Shown one piece after another: positions 47,601-57,041 of a stretch of DNA of 64,000 bases. Every line of letters begins with the position of its first letter. The first letter of the stretch is position 1. The notes beneath the pieces were generated by a model. That model was not told where the DNA came from and did no database searches. It was given only the letters and a program-made list of their open reading frames with translations. Source of the DNA: Aporrectodea caliginosa (taxonomy: Eukaryota > Annelida > Clitellata > Crassiclitellata > Lumbricidae). A program made the position numbers and the translations under genes. The stretch covers positions 435,001-499,000 of the forward strand of contig JACEVL010000295.1 in assembly GCA_020284085.1 (NCBI GenBank), in the 5' to 3' direction.

Positions 47601-50600
47601 GTCACAGTCGACGGATTTCGAATTCCAACGCATACTACGATAATGGTGGGCCTTTATAAATGGTACTACATGCTAGGAAGAAACTAGTCCAGCATTCTAA
47701 AGATGTTTTAACTAATAAATTACTAATGAAGCTACTAATGTCGAAACGCGATCAGTGGCAATTTTGGATGCATGAACGTATGCGCTTTAAATGAGATGGT
47801 AGGCCTAAGCCAATTAGAATATTGTATACTCTTTGGCCTCTGATATTCAATTTTCATTTTGTTCTAGTTTCCTTGCCTTTGGTTTTTATGCATATCAACA
47901 TAGAATATAGCACTACTGTTTTTTTATACTTCCAATTTGATCCTAACACAAAAGTGCACACTGAGGCCGGGTATAACCGGAACATTTAGAACCGTAAACG
48001 GACAGAAAGAGGTAAGTTTTCAGTGTAGAGCGAAAGGTAGGCTAGTCACGAAGACCATGCACAGAGTGCGGAGTTGCAGTAATATAGTAATAGACAGTTA
48101 GTAATATAAAAAATATAGTCTCTCCAGAATAAGTCTACCTATGTGTCTTCAGCGAAGGTGAAATCAGAGTAAAGCGAAGCTGTCGGCTGTCAAAATTTAC
48201 ATAGACCTATGCTTGCATGCCACCCTCCGGTGATATAACTACATTATTGCGACAATTAAATAATAGGCTACTTAATGTGGATGTCATTGTGTTCGCTGCT
48301 GTAGGTCAGTTTCTATGCCATTCAGCGTATGTCGAAGAACTTCGAAGATGCCAGCGAATTCAATCCTGATAGGTTTAGTGCCGATGCCGAAAGGTTAGAC
48401 ACTCCATTTCTGCCATACACTAATACATCTATGGTAATTGATGACGTTCATAAACAACCACACTCTAAAAATACTGCGGTGTATAAAAGCGTGGACTTAA
48501 GTTGAACGCCCAGCAGCGTAGCCAAGAAAAAATGGAGGGGTTGGGGTTGGTTTAGTCTTCGGGGGTGGGGTGGTTTCCATTGGACATGGTCCTATGCTTC
48601 TGCAATTTTAGTGTTTAATAACAATAAATTCATTTATTTCGTAGGCGGGTTTGAACCTGTAACTTCCCCTCTAAATACCCATGTTAACGCCTAACGCATT
48701 GGTATGGCTCATTGGAGATGTGTAGGGAAGTGCGGACGTACTTGTACATTAGTCTGTGTAAACGTCCGCTTCAGTGTAGGAATATGAGCGCAGCACAAAA
48801 TGTAGACAATGTGGTCAACATTTTTAACAGCGGTATATATATACGTATGTTACAAATCATCAGTCTAACGAGTTAGGCTTAAATGTACGTGCAATCGTCA
48901 ACTGCGGCACACTAAGTTTTATACCCAGTTCTTATTAATAGCGCTCTTTTCAACAGTGTCTGGCCAATGCTGCAGGCTGATCTTCTGGATATTGACCTGA
49001 TTACGGATTGGTTTTGATGCGCCATCGGTTGATGCCTTGTGCATTAGACGCCGGCGCAATAGAAGTTACAAGATACAATTACAATAGATCTATGCGTTGC
49101 AGCTCTGATTCACATGACCTTGGTCAAGCGCTTTTGACAAAAATAAAGATCGTGTTACGGGGACCCCGGACTGGACAGGTCTACTTCCAAACGAAGGCCA
49201 ATCCACTATGACATAAAACAAGCCTTAGGTTGATCAGAATGTTTTTCAGCTTAGCCCAAACCAAGGACCATCTTTGCTATAAACTCCTGGGATCGGGCAT
49301 GGTTTAAATACTGAAAGAACTGAAAGACTGCATTGCTTTCGTCTGTCATTTGTACATTGGTGGTTTGGGATTACAGGGAAAGTTGGGACAATGTAAGTAC
49401 GTAAGTTATTTATATTAACACGAGACAAACGCTCATACTTTGCAACAACAGTGCACTGTTGTTGCAAAGTATGAGCGTTTGTCTCGTGTTACAGTGGTGA
49501 AAAGTAGCACAATTATAGCAAAAACAGATACTATAATATAAAGAGCCGTAGAATGTCTGATTTATATAAACGGTATCCGTTGAATTGAGCGCGCACATTT
49601 CGCCGACCTTCATCTCAGCGACCTCAATTCGCCGCCGCGAAACAGAGCGCCGACACAATTCGGCGCCATCAAACACAGCGACTACACAATTCGCCGCCAT
49701 TCATTTCAGCGCTGCTTCAGTACTAAATACCGGGCGTAAACAACACTAGAACTTCAAAGCACAACTTGAACCTCCAGGTTTAGCTATTGCCTAGCCTACT
49801 GAACATGTAACTGTTATCATAAGAGACGCTTAAATGAACGTTTTATCATTAAAATAAACTTTGAAATTGTTATAATCATGTTATCATAAGAGTCGCTTAA
49901 ATGAATGGCGCTGAAATGAATGGCGGCGAATTGTGTCGGCGCTCTGTTTCGCGGCGGCGAATTGAGGTCGCTGAGATGAAGGTCGGCGAAATGTGCGCGC
50001 TCAATTCAACGTAAACCATATAAACAGTTTCCTTCACTGGTTCAAGCTAACCCAAAGGGATGCTTTCCTCACTTCGATCAGCCCAGAGGGCTTTCCTAAT
50101 ACAACCAACCGCTAATCGCAATTTCGCACCCTATAAATAGGTGTACATTATGCTATTTATGCCTATATATATCTAATCATGTTCGCTACTGTCTTTTATG
50201 CCTATATCTAATCATGGTCGCTACTGTCTTTTACGCCTATATCTAATCATGGTCGCTACTGTCTTTTATGCCTATATCTAATCATGGTCGCTACTGTCTT
50301 TTATGCCTATATCTAATCATGGTCGCTACTGTCTTTTATGCCTATATCTAATCATGTTCGCTACTGTCTTTTATGCCTATATCTAATCATGTTCGCTACT
50401 GTCTTTTATGCCTATATCTAATCATGGTCGCTACTGTCTTTTATGCCTATATCTAATCATGGTCGCTACTGTCTTTTATGCCTATATCTAATCATGGTCG
50501 CTACTGTCTTTTATGCCTATATCTAATCATGGTCGCTACTGTCTTTTATGCCTATATCTAATCATGGTCGCTACTGTCTTTTCAGAAAGCTATTCACGTT

Positions 50601-52140
50601 CCTGCCATTTTCTGCGGGGCCAAGAAGTTGCATTGGACAACAGTTTGCACAGGTCAGTAGCCTATACAACAGCAGAAGCACAATATCATAACTAAGTAGG
50701 ACCTAGGCTTTCGCAATTATTTAGTTAGATACAATTTTCTAAATTAGTCTATACTGGAAGTACGCCTACACACGTACTTTAATAAGTATATTTGCGTGTA
50801 ATGGGAACACTTTCTTGAAGTATAGCCAACTTGCGTGTTATAACGGCAGAGTAGAAAAGGCGTTTAGAGAAACTACGGGAATGGAAAGAGTGAGGAAGAA
50901 GGGAAACGTATGGTTCAAACGGAACAACGAGTTTTCGTGATTTGCCACTGGAACACAGAGCTTCCATAATAATATGTCGGCCTTAGTATCGGTCGTGCCT
51001 GCAAGGTAGAGTCGTCCGAACGATCCAGCAAGTCTTAGAGTGTCTTCAATGCTAATCGATGTGCAATATTCAGCTATAGAATAGTGTTTCTCGCATTTCT
51101 TACGATACCGGTATATGCGAAAAATTCTTGTCCATTTTGGCAACAACTCGGACAGCTCAGACGGACTGTAACACAGTTAACCAGTCTGTGAATGTAATGC
51201 AATTACAATTGAGCATTTAAATAGCGCCCCTTCAAAACACCTACTCAGAGGCGCTCTCTGCTCTAGTCTTTATGATGTTAAATGTCATTAAGAAAGATTA
51301 TATTACAACCAAAATTTAGTCTTATCCAATTATTTCTGTAGCACCGCTATCGTAATGCACACGGCATCAGTAATTATTATCATTGATAGTCGCTTCAAAT
51401 GAAATCATAATCAACAGCAATTGGCAGTAAGGTGCTTATAGACCAGTGGTCACCAATTTTGGCTCGCGAGCCGCATGCGGCTCTCGAAATGTTCTGTGGC
51501 GGCTCTCGAGAGCTTTCCGGAAAGTTATGACATTTTCTATGTGACGAAATAAAATTTCGCTATAAATATGGAATGTTTCCATGTTGCTTGAGCTCAAAAT
51601 TCTATGACATTACAGGGCATCTTAATCAACTGAATTTGAAGTTGCATGGTACTCAGTTTGAAGCTGAACTGTACAGCTCAGTGATCGCATAAATTTATGA
51701 AGAAATAGGACTTGTTCCAATCGTTGTTAGCTAGAAATTATATGAAATATTTTCCACATTGAGGAAAATTGCCTCTGATCTCGCCAACGTCTACGACTGC
51801 AGATAAAGCAATCTTTGTAAGTAGGCCTATACCAGTTGTGCTCCTAAAACCATGGCGGCTCCCAAAAGTTGCAAAACTTGAAAATGCGTGCTCGTCATTG
51901 GAAAAAGGTTGGTGACCACTGTTATAGACGGTCGCACAACATTATTTTATTGCCACAGCGTTTAGACTATACTGAGAAATGTGCATCTGTTTGTAGATCG
52001 AGTCTAAGGTTTTGCTAAGCAAGTTCTTCCAGCGCTTCAACATAAAGTCCAACCCGAACCAGTCAGTGAAGATGGCTGGCGAGGCGGCCACCATACGACC
52101 AGAAGGAGGGACGATGATGTCGATCTTCTTAAGATCATGA
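38078..52140 (+). CDS. CYP46A-like: Cytochrome P450, CYP46A-like (cholesterol 24-hydroxylase type), complete
   Basis: Exons: 38078-38217, 41277-41354, 41820-41901, 42122-42225, 42927-43013, 43302-43440, 44426-44539, 45794-45950, 46590-46728, 47450-47645, 48305-48393, 50586-50652, 51997-52140. Phases join to 511 codons and a TGA; vertebrate CYP46A1 is about 500. Residues 5-33 are the N-terminal membrane anchor of a microsomal P450, then the LPGAP hinge. Seen motifs: I-helix AGQETT (322-327), K-helix ESLR (378-381), FNPDRF (431-436), heme loop FSAGPRSCIG with Cys456, then QQFAQIESKVLL, very close to CYP46A1. The known family reaction is sterol side-chain hydroxylation in the ER with P450 reductase; the substrate here is inferred only. 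Introns 1, 6 and 7 need GC donors (GCAAGT, GCTAGT, GCAAGC); the others are GT-AG. Introns are full of transposons but no exon is hit. No frameshift or missing key residue. Confidence 0.93.
38284..38400. repeat. (ACAG)n-type simple repeat in intron 1
   Basis: CAGACAGACAGACAGAGACAG-like units just inside intron 1, followed by an ATACATA-rich stretch to about 38400. Confidence 0.8.
38582..38897. mobile_element. hAT MITE in P450 intron 1
   Basis: It starts CAGGGCTGCCGACAGAAA and ends with inverse CAGGCCCGCCGAGAGAGG. An exact 8-bp target duplication ACAGCGAC flanks it (38574-38581, 38898-38905). Subterminal GGGCCCCTA blocks on both sides. No coding capacity. Confidence 0.88.
39297..39490. repeat. 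(GTCTCG)n degenerate hexamer array in intron 1
   Basis: GTCTCG and GGTCTC hexamers in three clusters (about 39297-39337, 39349-39399, 39465-39490). Frames through it give Thr-Glu or Ser-Arg repeats and are not genes. Confidence 0.85.
39960..40110 (-). repeat. Dispersed repeat copy in intron 1
   Basis: AACTCCGCCACTG, then GCCAGTCCCAAGCC and AGGAGGAGGGCGACGC, is the inverse of the blocks at 4140-4210 and 4978-5041. It continues into GTGTCGTTAAACTGAAACTA, the inverse of 12350-12376. This links the two dispersed repeat blocks into one larger family. Confidence 0.65.
40757..41018. mobile_element. hAT-like MITE in P450 intron 1
   Basis: It starts CAGTGCTTTTTCTAGAAAAA and ends GGCTGAAAAAGCACTG, an inverted pair. 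CCGGAAC and CCGGACC blocks are subterminal. Flanks TGTATTAT and TTATTATT are similar but not a clean duplication. Confidence 0.7.
41923..41951. repeat. (AAC)n microsatellite in intron 3
   Basis: About ten AAC triplets starting about 20 bp after the exon 3 donor. They give a poly-Asn frame that is intronic. Confidence 0.9.
42305..42465 (+). mobile_element. LINE ORF2 C-terminus in intron 4
   Basis: One frame reads GRQKKRWIDNVLEDIEDRG, then DLRRAIELARDRPKWRSFV, the typical C-terminal GR(P/Q)..RW.D.........G.......A.DR..WR..V pattern of several LINE clades. It is followed by a stop. Confidence 0.75.
43033..43160 (+). repeat. CAGTGGCGTAAAT repeat in intron 5
   Basis: Same order of blocks as at 7303-7435: CAGTGGCGTAAATCA, GGGGGA, CCCCCAAAGTTTTGACT, CTGTCCCC, CCCAAAGTTA. 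Confidence 0.65.
43487..43800 (-). mobile_element. tRNA-headed SINE with doubled head, intron 6
   Basis: On the minus strand: GCGGTGGTGTAGAGGTATG (A-box region), GGGTTCGAATCTACC (B box), then a second GGTATATTTGGTGCC/GGGTTCGAATCCACC half head. Then a body with CTTCACTCGCAATTGC, a tail GAGCGCCTCTGAGTAG and GGCGCTATATAAAT, and (GAAT)n. The B-box part is duplicated, which is unusual. Confidence 0.82.
43955..44150 (+). mobile_element. Second tRNA-headed SINE in intron 6
   Basis: A box GTGGCCGATTGG (about 43963), B box GGATTCGAACCTC (about 44008), then CTTCACTCGCAATTGCTATG, the same body block as the SINE at 43487-43800, but with a different head. Confidence 0.72.
44580..44840 (-). mobile_element. 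SINE with (TTA)n tail, intron 7
   Basis: On the minus strand: GCGCATTGGATAACATCTGGC, GAGTTCGAGCCCC (B box), CAGGCTGTCTGTTCTGTTAG, AGTTAAGATTTA, then (ATT)n. The same family as 58535-58755 on the plus strand. Confidence 0.8.
44960..45757 (+). mobile_element. Decayed LINE 3' part, intron 7
   Basis: Broken frames contain EATTVARFMYATPV (compare ATTVARLLYASPAWW at 9330) and LPPKMPHQYTLRPRTHDRC followed by a stop, then GTACACCAGAGTGCGG and GGTTTGATAAAGAATATAC, the same 3' end as 11690-11856. It ends 37 bp before exon 8. Several stops and frameshifts make it a dead copy. Confidence 0.78.
46313..46370. repeat. Short repeat shared with 21548-21600, intron 8
   Basis: GTAAAGTAAGTA, TTTATTACTCCATTAGCAAA and CGCACAATGGG recur in the same order at 21548. 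Family unknown, perhaps a LINE 3' end. Confidence 0.6.
46765..46890 (+). mobile_element. LINE 3' tail, intron 9
   Basis: CTCTTAAGACTTTTCTTTTC, CTGGGAGCGCGTCTC, then an (ATACA)n tail. It has the same layout as the 3' end at 10690-10825. It begins within about 40 bp of the exon 9 donor. Confidence 0.62.
47330..47405 (+). mobile_element. LINE 3'-end fragment just upstream of exon 10
   Basis: TTTTGACTAAGCGCCTGTGA, ATAAGCTGG and CTTCGCTT recur at 5830-5860 and 62985-63060. Only the 3' untranslated end is present. Confidence 0.5.
49000..49085. repeat. Short repeat shared with 58060-58130, intron 11
   Basis: GCGCCATCGGTTGATGCCTT, GTGCATTAGA and GGCGCAATA here match GTGCCATCTGTTGATTCCTT, GTGCATTAGA and GCGCGATA at 58077-58120. 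Confidence 0.6.
49416..49491. repeat. Perfect 76-bp palindrome without spacer, intron 11
   Basis: Two 38-bp arms meet at GTG/CAC (49453/49454). Every base from 49416 to 49491 pairs with its partner; the next pair outward is a mismatch. A transcript would fold into a long perfect hairpin with essentially no loop. Confidence 0.95.
49578..50011. mobile_element. Mutator-like element with array-type inverted ends, intron 11
   Basis: Arms of about 80 bp are perfect inverted repeats, beginning CGTTGAATTGAGCGCGCACA. Each arm is made of alternating short motifs such as TTCGCCG and TCAGCG; the left arm has an extra imperfect internal duplication. Flanks TAAACGGTAT (49567-49576) and TAAACCATAT (50012-50021) resemble a 9-10 bp target duplication, as Mutator-type elements make. 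No transposase. Confidence 0.72.
50157..50585. repeat. 35-bp minisatellite abutting the exon 12 acceptor
   Basis: Twelve units of TATGCCTATATCTAATCATG plus GTCGCTACTGTCTTT, nearly identical, with period 35 (one 34). The last unit runs GCTACTGTCTTTTCAG straight into exon 12 at 50586, so its CTACTGTCTTTT supplies the polypyrimidine tract of the acceptor. In the other units the CAG is replaced by ATG, so they are acceptor-like but lack the AG. Confidence 0.95.
51200..51262 (-). mobile_element. LINE/SINE tail fragment, intron 12
   Basis: On the minus strand: AGAGCGCCTCTGAGTAGGTG, then GGGGCGCTATTTAAAT, the common tail of the LINE and SINE families. Confidence 0.7.
51444..51921. mobile_element. 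hAT MITE in P450 intron 12
   Basis: It starts CAGTGGTCACCAATTTTGGC and ends AAAAAGGTTGGTGACCACTG. An exact target duplication TTATAGAC flanks it (51436-51443, 51922-51929). Subterminal GGCTCTCGA and GGCGGCTCC blocks. The right end is 75 bp upstream of exon 13. Confidence 0.9.
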
Positions 52141-52369
52141 AGTTACTGTATATGACCGAATATGACGGAAGGTACACCGAAACCTCGTACTTATCTGCTG
52201 TTCGAATTCAGACGCGTCTCTGCAGATTTCAGCTTTTAATTTGACTCGTGTCGATTATAGGATAATAGTAGGCTACGTGATTTCCTTCTGCAGACACAGC
52301 AGACGCTAGCACATAATTATTATCAAAGAGCCTCTGATTCAATGGGCGCTATGTAAATTTGGCTTTATA

Positions 52370-52870
52370 ACGAGTTATCATAACATGACATATAGCATAA
52401 CAAGGTTTTTAAGTGGTTCAGAAGACTGTGTTAAAACCATTGCAAATTAACCTGGGGCATGCTTAATAGCTCGATTTTCGTAGCTTCCTCTTAAGAGCTG
52501 TGATATTATCCACTGATATTATCCACTGAGACAGTACTATCATCCAAACCTTTCCACAAGTCTACATTCTACAGCTCTTGCACTCAAGAATTCCTGCCCT
52601 AATGTTCCTTTCGGCTTCTTAAATAATTTATACATGTGTCATTGTGTCAGGTCTTGCTTGGAGATAATTCATAGAACTTTTCGGACTGTAGTGAATCCTT
52701 TCCAGTGATAATCGTATAAGCTTTGATTAGATCTCTTCTGCTTCTCCTTCACTCCAATGTTGTAAGTCCACACCTTTTCAACCTTTCTTCATAGCTCAAA
52801 CCCTTGTAGCTCCAAATCACTTTTGCAGAACTTCTTTGCACTTTTTCCAGCTTTTCCATGTCCTGTTTCA
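52370..52870 (-). mobile_element. LINE ORF2 3' part, decayed
   Basis: On the minus strand: GLSYEERLKR-like coding (GAAGAAAGGTTGAAAAGG near 52790), ..RSNQSLYDYHW, and KKPKGTLGQEF..., in broken frames. It shares its 3' end (CATAAC-rich, AAGGTTT) with the LINE at 59110-59650. It starts about 230 bp after the P450 stop codon. Confidence 0.72.
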
Positions 52871-54540
52871 GGTATGGATAGGCCGCGGAAACTTTCGAGA
52901 CACCTCATTTTCTCTTCTATCGTGCCTCTCCGCTCTTTTATTCCTTCTTTTGTATGGCCTTTCGTCCGTTCCCTTTCGGTCTTGCTTCAAAAAGTGCCCT
53001 CGCCAATGATTTCAATATAATCCGTGTTGTTTCTCACCCGGTGATCATACCTCGTTTGGTCGCCCTATAATTAACAAATAAAAAGTGCTTGCATCTAAAG
53101 TGGTTTGACTTGCCGTAGAAATATCTTATAGGATACGGCCTACTCTCAACTCTTCAACAAATCTGACCATCATCCACCCTATCTGCCTCTGCCGCTTTTC
53201 TATATATTTCCTTCAACCTAAATGCAGTCCACCGTGGCAGCTGCTCTGTCTTCCTACCTCACTGGTCTCTCTACATGCAAACAGATGCTGTACCTCCTTC
53301 CATTACGCCTATCTCTCTTCAGCCCCTCTGACTTGACGAAGCTGGTTTCCTGTCCTTTGCTTTTGAGTAGCGCCTTCGTAATTTATGACTATTATGAATT
53401 TTAAGCTAAACTAACATTAGACCTATACTGAGTTTACGATTATGATTACGTGAGTTGAACTGAACAAAAGCAGACAGGTGTAGGGTGTAGAGCACCGTCG
53501 CTAATTAGGGCCTTCCTTAATTGTTTATTGATTGACAGTTGACACGTTACATCAGTCTGCATTTCTGCGCAAGTGCAGTGTTCTGTTAAATATTTAAGAA
53601 ATATTAGCTTAACGTGGTTATGAAATACCACTTTATAACTGCATCTTAAACTGATGTATGGTAGAAATGTTGCGCTATAGGCAAATAATTTCATACATTG
53701 GGTTAAGTTGTCACAATGGCGAACTGTTCTGCTCTGGTTTAAAGTGTAGGCCTATACGATAGATTTCTGAAGATCTGATGAAATGACTTTACAGTTCTGG
53801 GGTAATGTGAAACAATCATAAGACATAGCAGAGTAAATTATATTTAAATTTATACGTAAATACAAATATTTACAGTTTGTTGATGTTTCTATTGGTAATA
53901 TACTGAAAATGTGAAAATTGGGTTTGCTGTGTTCAATTGTATTGGCAGCCTAAGCCATAGATAATGCTGATGGCGCGTTTCTACAAAAGCCAAATTTAAA
54001 TGTATATTGCAAAATGAAAAGTAAGGTTGAATTTGAGAATACAACAGATTTATGAGTATATTTGTGGTACCGTAACACATACTTTATTCTGGAAAATATG
54101 TATTTATATATTTTTGAGCTACATAGTCAATTTAGTCTTTCCGGGTAAGATACGCATAAATAGGCATAGGCTACCTAAGCCGACGACAAGTTACTCGTTT
54201 GCACATTGCCAATATCTATATCTAAATAACCAACAGAGGAAGGTTGAAGGTTGGCAATTAGGACGGGTTCATCAACTCAATAATGTTCTTAACTAAATAA
54301 TAACATTGAATTTTTTGAGAAAATCAATATGTAAACAACTCAATGAAACAGTGTTAAATGAAGTATGGTTTATCTTTCAGCAGTCCTTCAAGTAACTACT
54401 CTACAGCTTCTTAAATTGGGTGTATGTTCGTGCATTCCGTATACTCATCGGTACTGCATTCCAAATTTTTGGACATTACAACAAATAGAAAATCGACGAT
54501 AAATAGATCGCGCATATATGACACATAAACCACCAGAAGA
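52871..54540. other. No gene seen
   Basis: AT-rich DNA with short unrelated frames only. No splice-bounded exon, tandem repeat or transposon end is recognised. Confidence 0.5.
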
Positions 54541-54559
54541 AGACCTTGTATAAACACGT

Positions 54560-54612
54560 AATGCAATAGCGCCCTCTTGAAGGTTCAAACGGTGCTATAT
54601 AAATAGCCAGAC
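54560..54612 (-). mobile_element. LINE/SINE tail fragment
   Basis: Minus strand: CCTTCAAGAGGGCGCTATTG and a nearby GCACCGTTTGAACC; TATATAAAT lies at the edge. It is weakly conserved. Confidence 0.4.
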
Positions 54613-54952
54613 ACATAAGCCTACATGCATACAAGCTGTGATTCAGCGAGTAGAGCATACAGAATGACCCGTGCCGTATTTATCGTGCGAACACTATAAC
54701 CTTCGCAAGCACAGGAACCTTTGCAACAGACATAGCGTACCGAGAATCATTGCTAAAACGTGTGAATACAAAGCTATACTGCAGAAATTACTCTAGCACT
54801 CACGCCGATATCTTAGGCTAGCCTTCAATAAGCTTCTTAAAATTAGTATTAAATAGGCTTAGACCGTTAATTAAATTGACGGTAGACTTATTCGATGCTT
54901 TTCAACCAGAACGGCCTAACTGTATCCCGTACGAACTCCTGAGTCAGAAGAT

Positions 54953-55055
54953 ATGGCCACCAGGAAACTACCTTGTTTAGTTCTGGTTCTCGTACTTCTT
55001 ACGTGCAGATATGGAAACTGCAGGAAATTGGACGGAGATATTTCAGTAATGAGAG
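54953..55055 (+). CDS. Orphan first exon with signal peptide (candidate)
   Basis: From ATG at 54953 the frame encodes a 34-residue start: a short basic MATRK, a hydrophobic core LPCLVLVLVLLTC and then RYGNCRKLDGDIS, and it ends in GAGAG followed by donor GTATGT at 55056. This is the classic shape of a secreted-protein first exon (phase 1). No further exon that would match is recognisable in the remaining 9 kb, which is mostly retroelement DNA. The exon may therefore belong to a gene continuing beyond the window, or be coincidental. No family can be named from so short a stretch. Confidence 0.35.
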
Positions 55056-55736
55056 GTATGTTTCCTTGTATTATTTGTGCTCCTAAATACAAAGCATATT
55101 GATGTCTGTAAATAATTGTGCGCTTACGCCTAGCATCAACACTTAACACACACCACATGCATAGACTATGCTCTGCATAGTTTTCCTAGGACAGTATTAC
55201 GCTTAGACTTCTCTACTGCTACTGTTATTGCTTGCCCTCAACACAGCCATTTCGCAAGCAACAGGTTGTGGTGGCTACAAAGTCATAGTGGTTACAAATC
55301 TGCACCAAGATATATAATTCAGACTGGCGTAATTATGCTAAACGCAGAAGCACATTAATTGCCGTCAAACGTGTCTAAGTAGGCTATGCTTTGTAGGGCG
55401 GCTAGGGCGGCTATAGGGCCTATAGGCGAGGCGAGTTTATAATATGCTATATGAAGTACAGCCTGTACAGGACATAGTTCTAAACGATATTGTCCGACCA
55501 ATATCAGTTGTTAAGTTTGTATTTTCTAGGCCCATTGTTCTTTAATCTCTTTCGTAATTTAACAGTAGCCTATAGTCCACGCACTCATGATTTCAACAGA
55601 AGCGAATTCCTCGTGTTGGTTCTTGAGACCTGTAATTATGTAACCTAATTGAGTCTACTGCATTAGCAGGCCAAATAAAATCTGGAGTTTATGTCTACAA
55701 TGTAATCTGAAGTGTATGTCTGGTAGCACGACACTT
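55056..55736. other. No gene seen
   Basis: Unique-looking AT-rich DNA. A local repeat GGGCGGCTAGGGCGGCTATA lies near 55397. Confidence 0.5.
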
Positions 55737-56319
55737 AATACCATGACACTTATTACCGTGACACTTAATACCGGACAATTAGTCCCGCCGACAATTAGTC
55801 CCAATGACAATTGATTCCATTTCCACGGCAATTAATACCGAAGACATTTGATTCCACGACAATTAGTCCCACGACATAATACACTGCAAGGCTCGTTTGA
55901 CAACACGAGGTCCTCAAATCATCAACATTCAAAATGAGTAGCACACCCACGAAGGTAACGGATCGACCGCACAGGCTCGTCAGGCGTCAGGCGATAGCCA
56001 ACATGAAGTCGGCCATGGATGGCATCGGAGCTACACCGTCTTCGTGTTGCGTCATACGGAAAAACAGAAATCCTGCTGTTCCTTCGGGCCATGTCTCATC
56101 TTTCTCACTCGTAAACGTTACTGCTTCTCGATTGCTTTTACTTAATTTAAATAAATAAAACTTAAATTTTGATTTTTTTAGCACTAAATGTCGCGGTATG
56201 AAAATTCGTGTGACTATATGTCGTTGAGATTAAATGTCATCGGTATTAAGTGTGATAGGGATTACTTGTCAGGTATTAACTGTCGTGGTATTAAGTATCG
56301 CGGTATGAACTGTCATAGA
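55737..56319. mobile_element. Inverted-repeat element whose arms are motif arrays
   Basis: Left arm (55737-55880): a run of (A/C)CGACA(C/A)TTA(A/G)T(A/C)CC-type units. Right arm (56190-56319): the inverse units, GGTATTAA(G/C)TGTCG. About 12 units are recognisable in total. The interior (about 310 bp) is unrelated, with a short frame of 74 codons without known relatives. No clear target duplication. The layout fits a non-autonomous DNA transposon with subterminal arrays. Confidence 0.65.
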
Positions 56320-56519
56320 ACCGTACATGTATGTCTACATTATGGACTTTATTCCAATGGTATTTGAGCCCATCTAGGTCTACACAGGCACACAGAATAT
56401 GCATTAAACTGTACATAAGGTGGGAGTAGAGTGAAATAGAGGCAGCTGTGCTCTTCTATGTGGAATATACCTACCTAGTACCTACGCAGGCAGAAATTAT
56501 GTAGGAATGAGTTTAGTCA

Positions 56520-56935
56520 AACTCATTCATTCATTCATTCATTTCAGAGATTTATATAGCGCCCCTTCAAGATTATCTACTCAGAAGCGCTCCCGACTCA
56601 ACCCCGGCTAAAGAGAACAGTCTTCAGGTTAGAGAAGAATGTGGCCGCAAGGGCTCTATGCATTAGGCGTAGATCCACAGGGAGCTCATTCCAGATTGCA
56701 GGGCCAGCAACAGAAAAGGCACGGCGCTGCATAATAGTTGTCCGTGACCGGGGAACAAGAAGCTCAACCTGCTTAGAGGAGCGGAGAGAACCACGGCGCT
56801 GGACGCTCAGGGTGGAGCAGCACAGCTCCTGTAAGTAAACAGGGGCCACACCCGCGAGGCAGCGCCAGACCAAGGCAGAGATCCGGTAAGCGATCCGCTG
56901 CGGGAAAGGGAGCCAATGCCAAACTCACCTCTCTT
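56520..56935 (-). mobile_element. LINE 3' end with GCGCTATATAAAT tail
   Basis: On the minus strand the frame reads GVAPVYLQELC, then LLVPRSRTTIMQRRAFSVAG, PAIWNELPVDLR and FFSNLKTVLFSRG, the ORF2 C-terminus of CR1/L2-type LINEs. After the stop comes GGAGCGCTTCTGAGTAG, GGGGCGCTATATAAAT and (GAAT)n. The frame of 91 codons is intact. Confidence 0.85.
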
Positions 56936-57041
56936 CCAAGTCACTAATCTCCAGTTTTCAGTCTGCATACAACCGCAAGTTTCATCCAATAGAATCCGTA
57001 TTTCTTGCTGCTCGTAATCACATCTTGTGCTCTATGGTATG

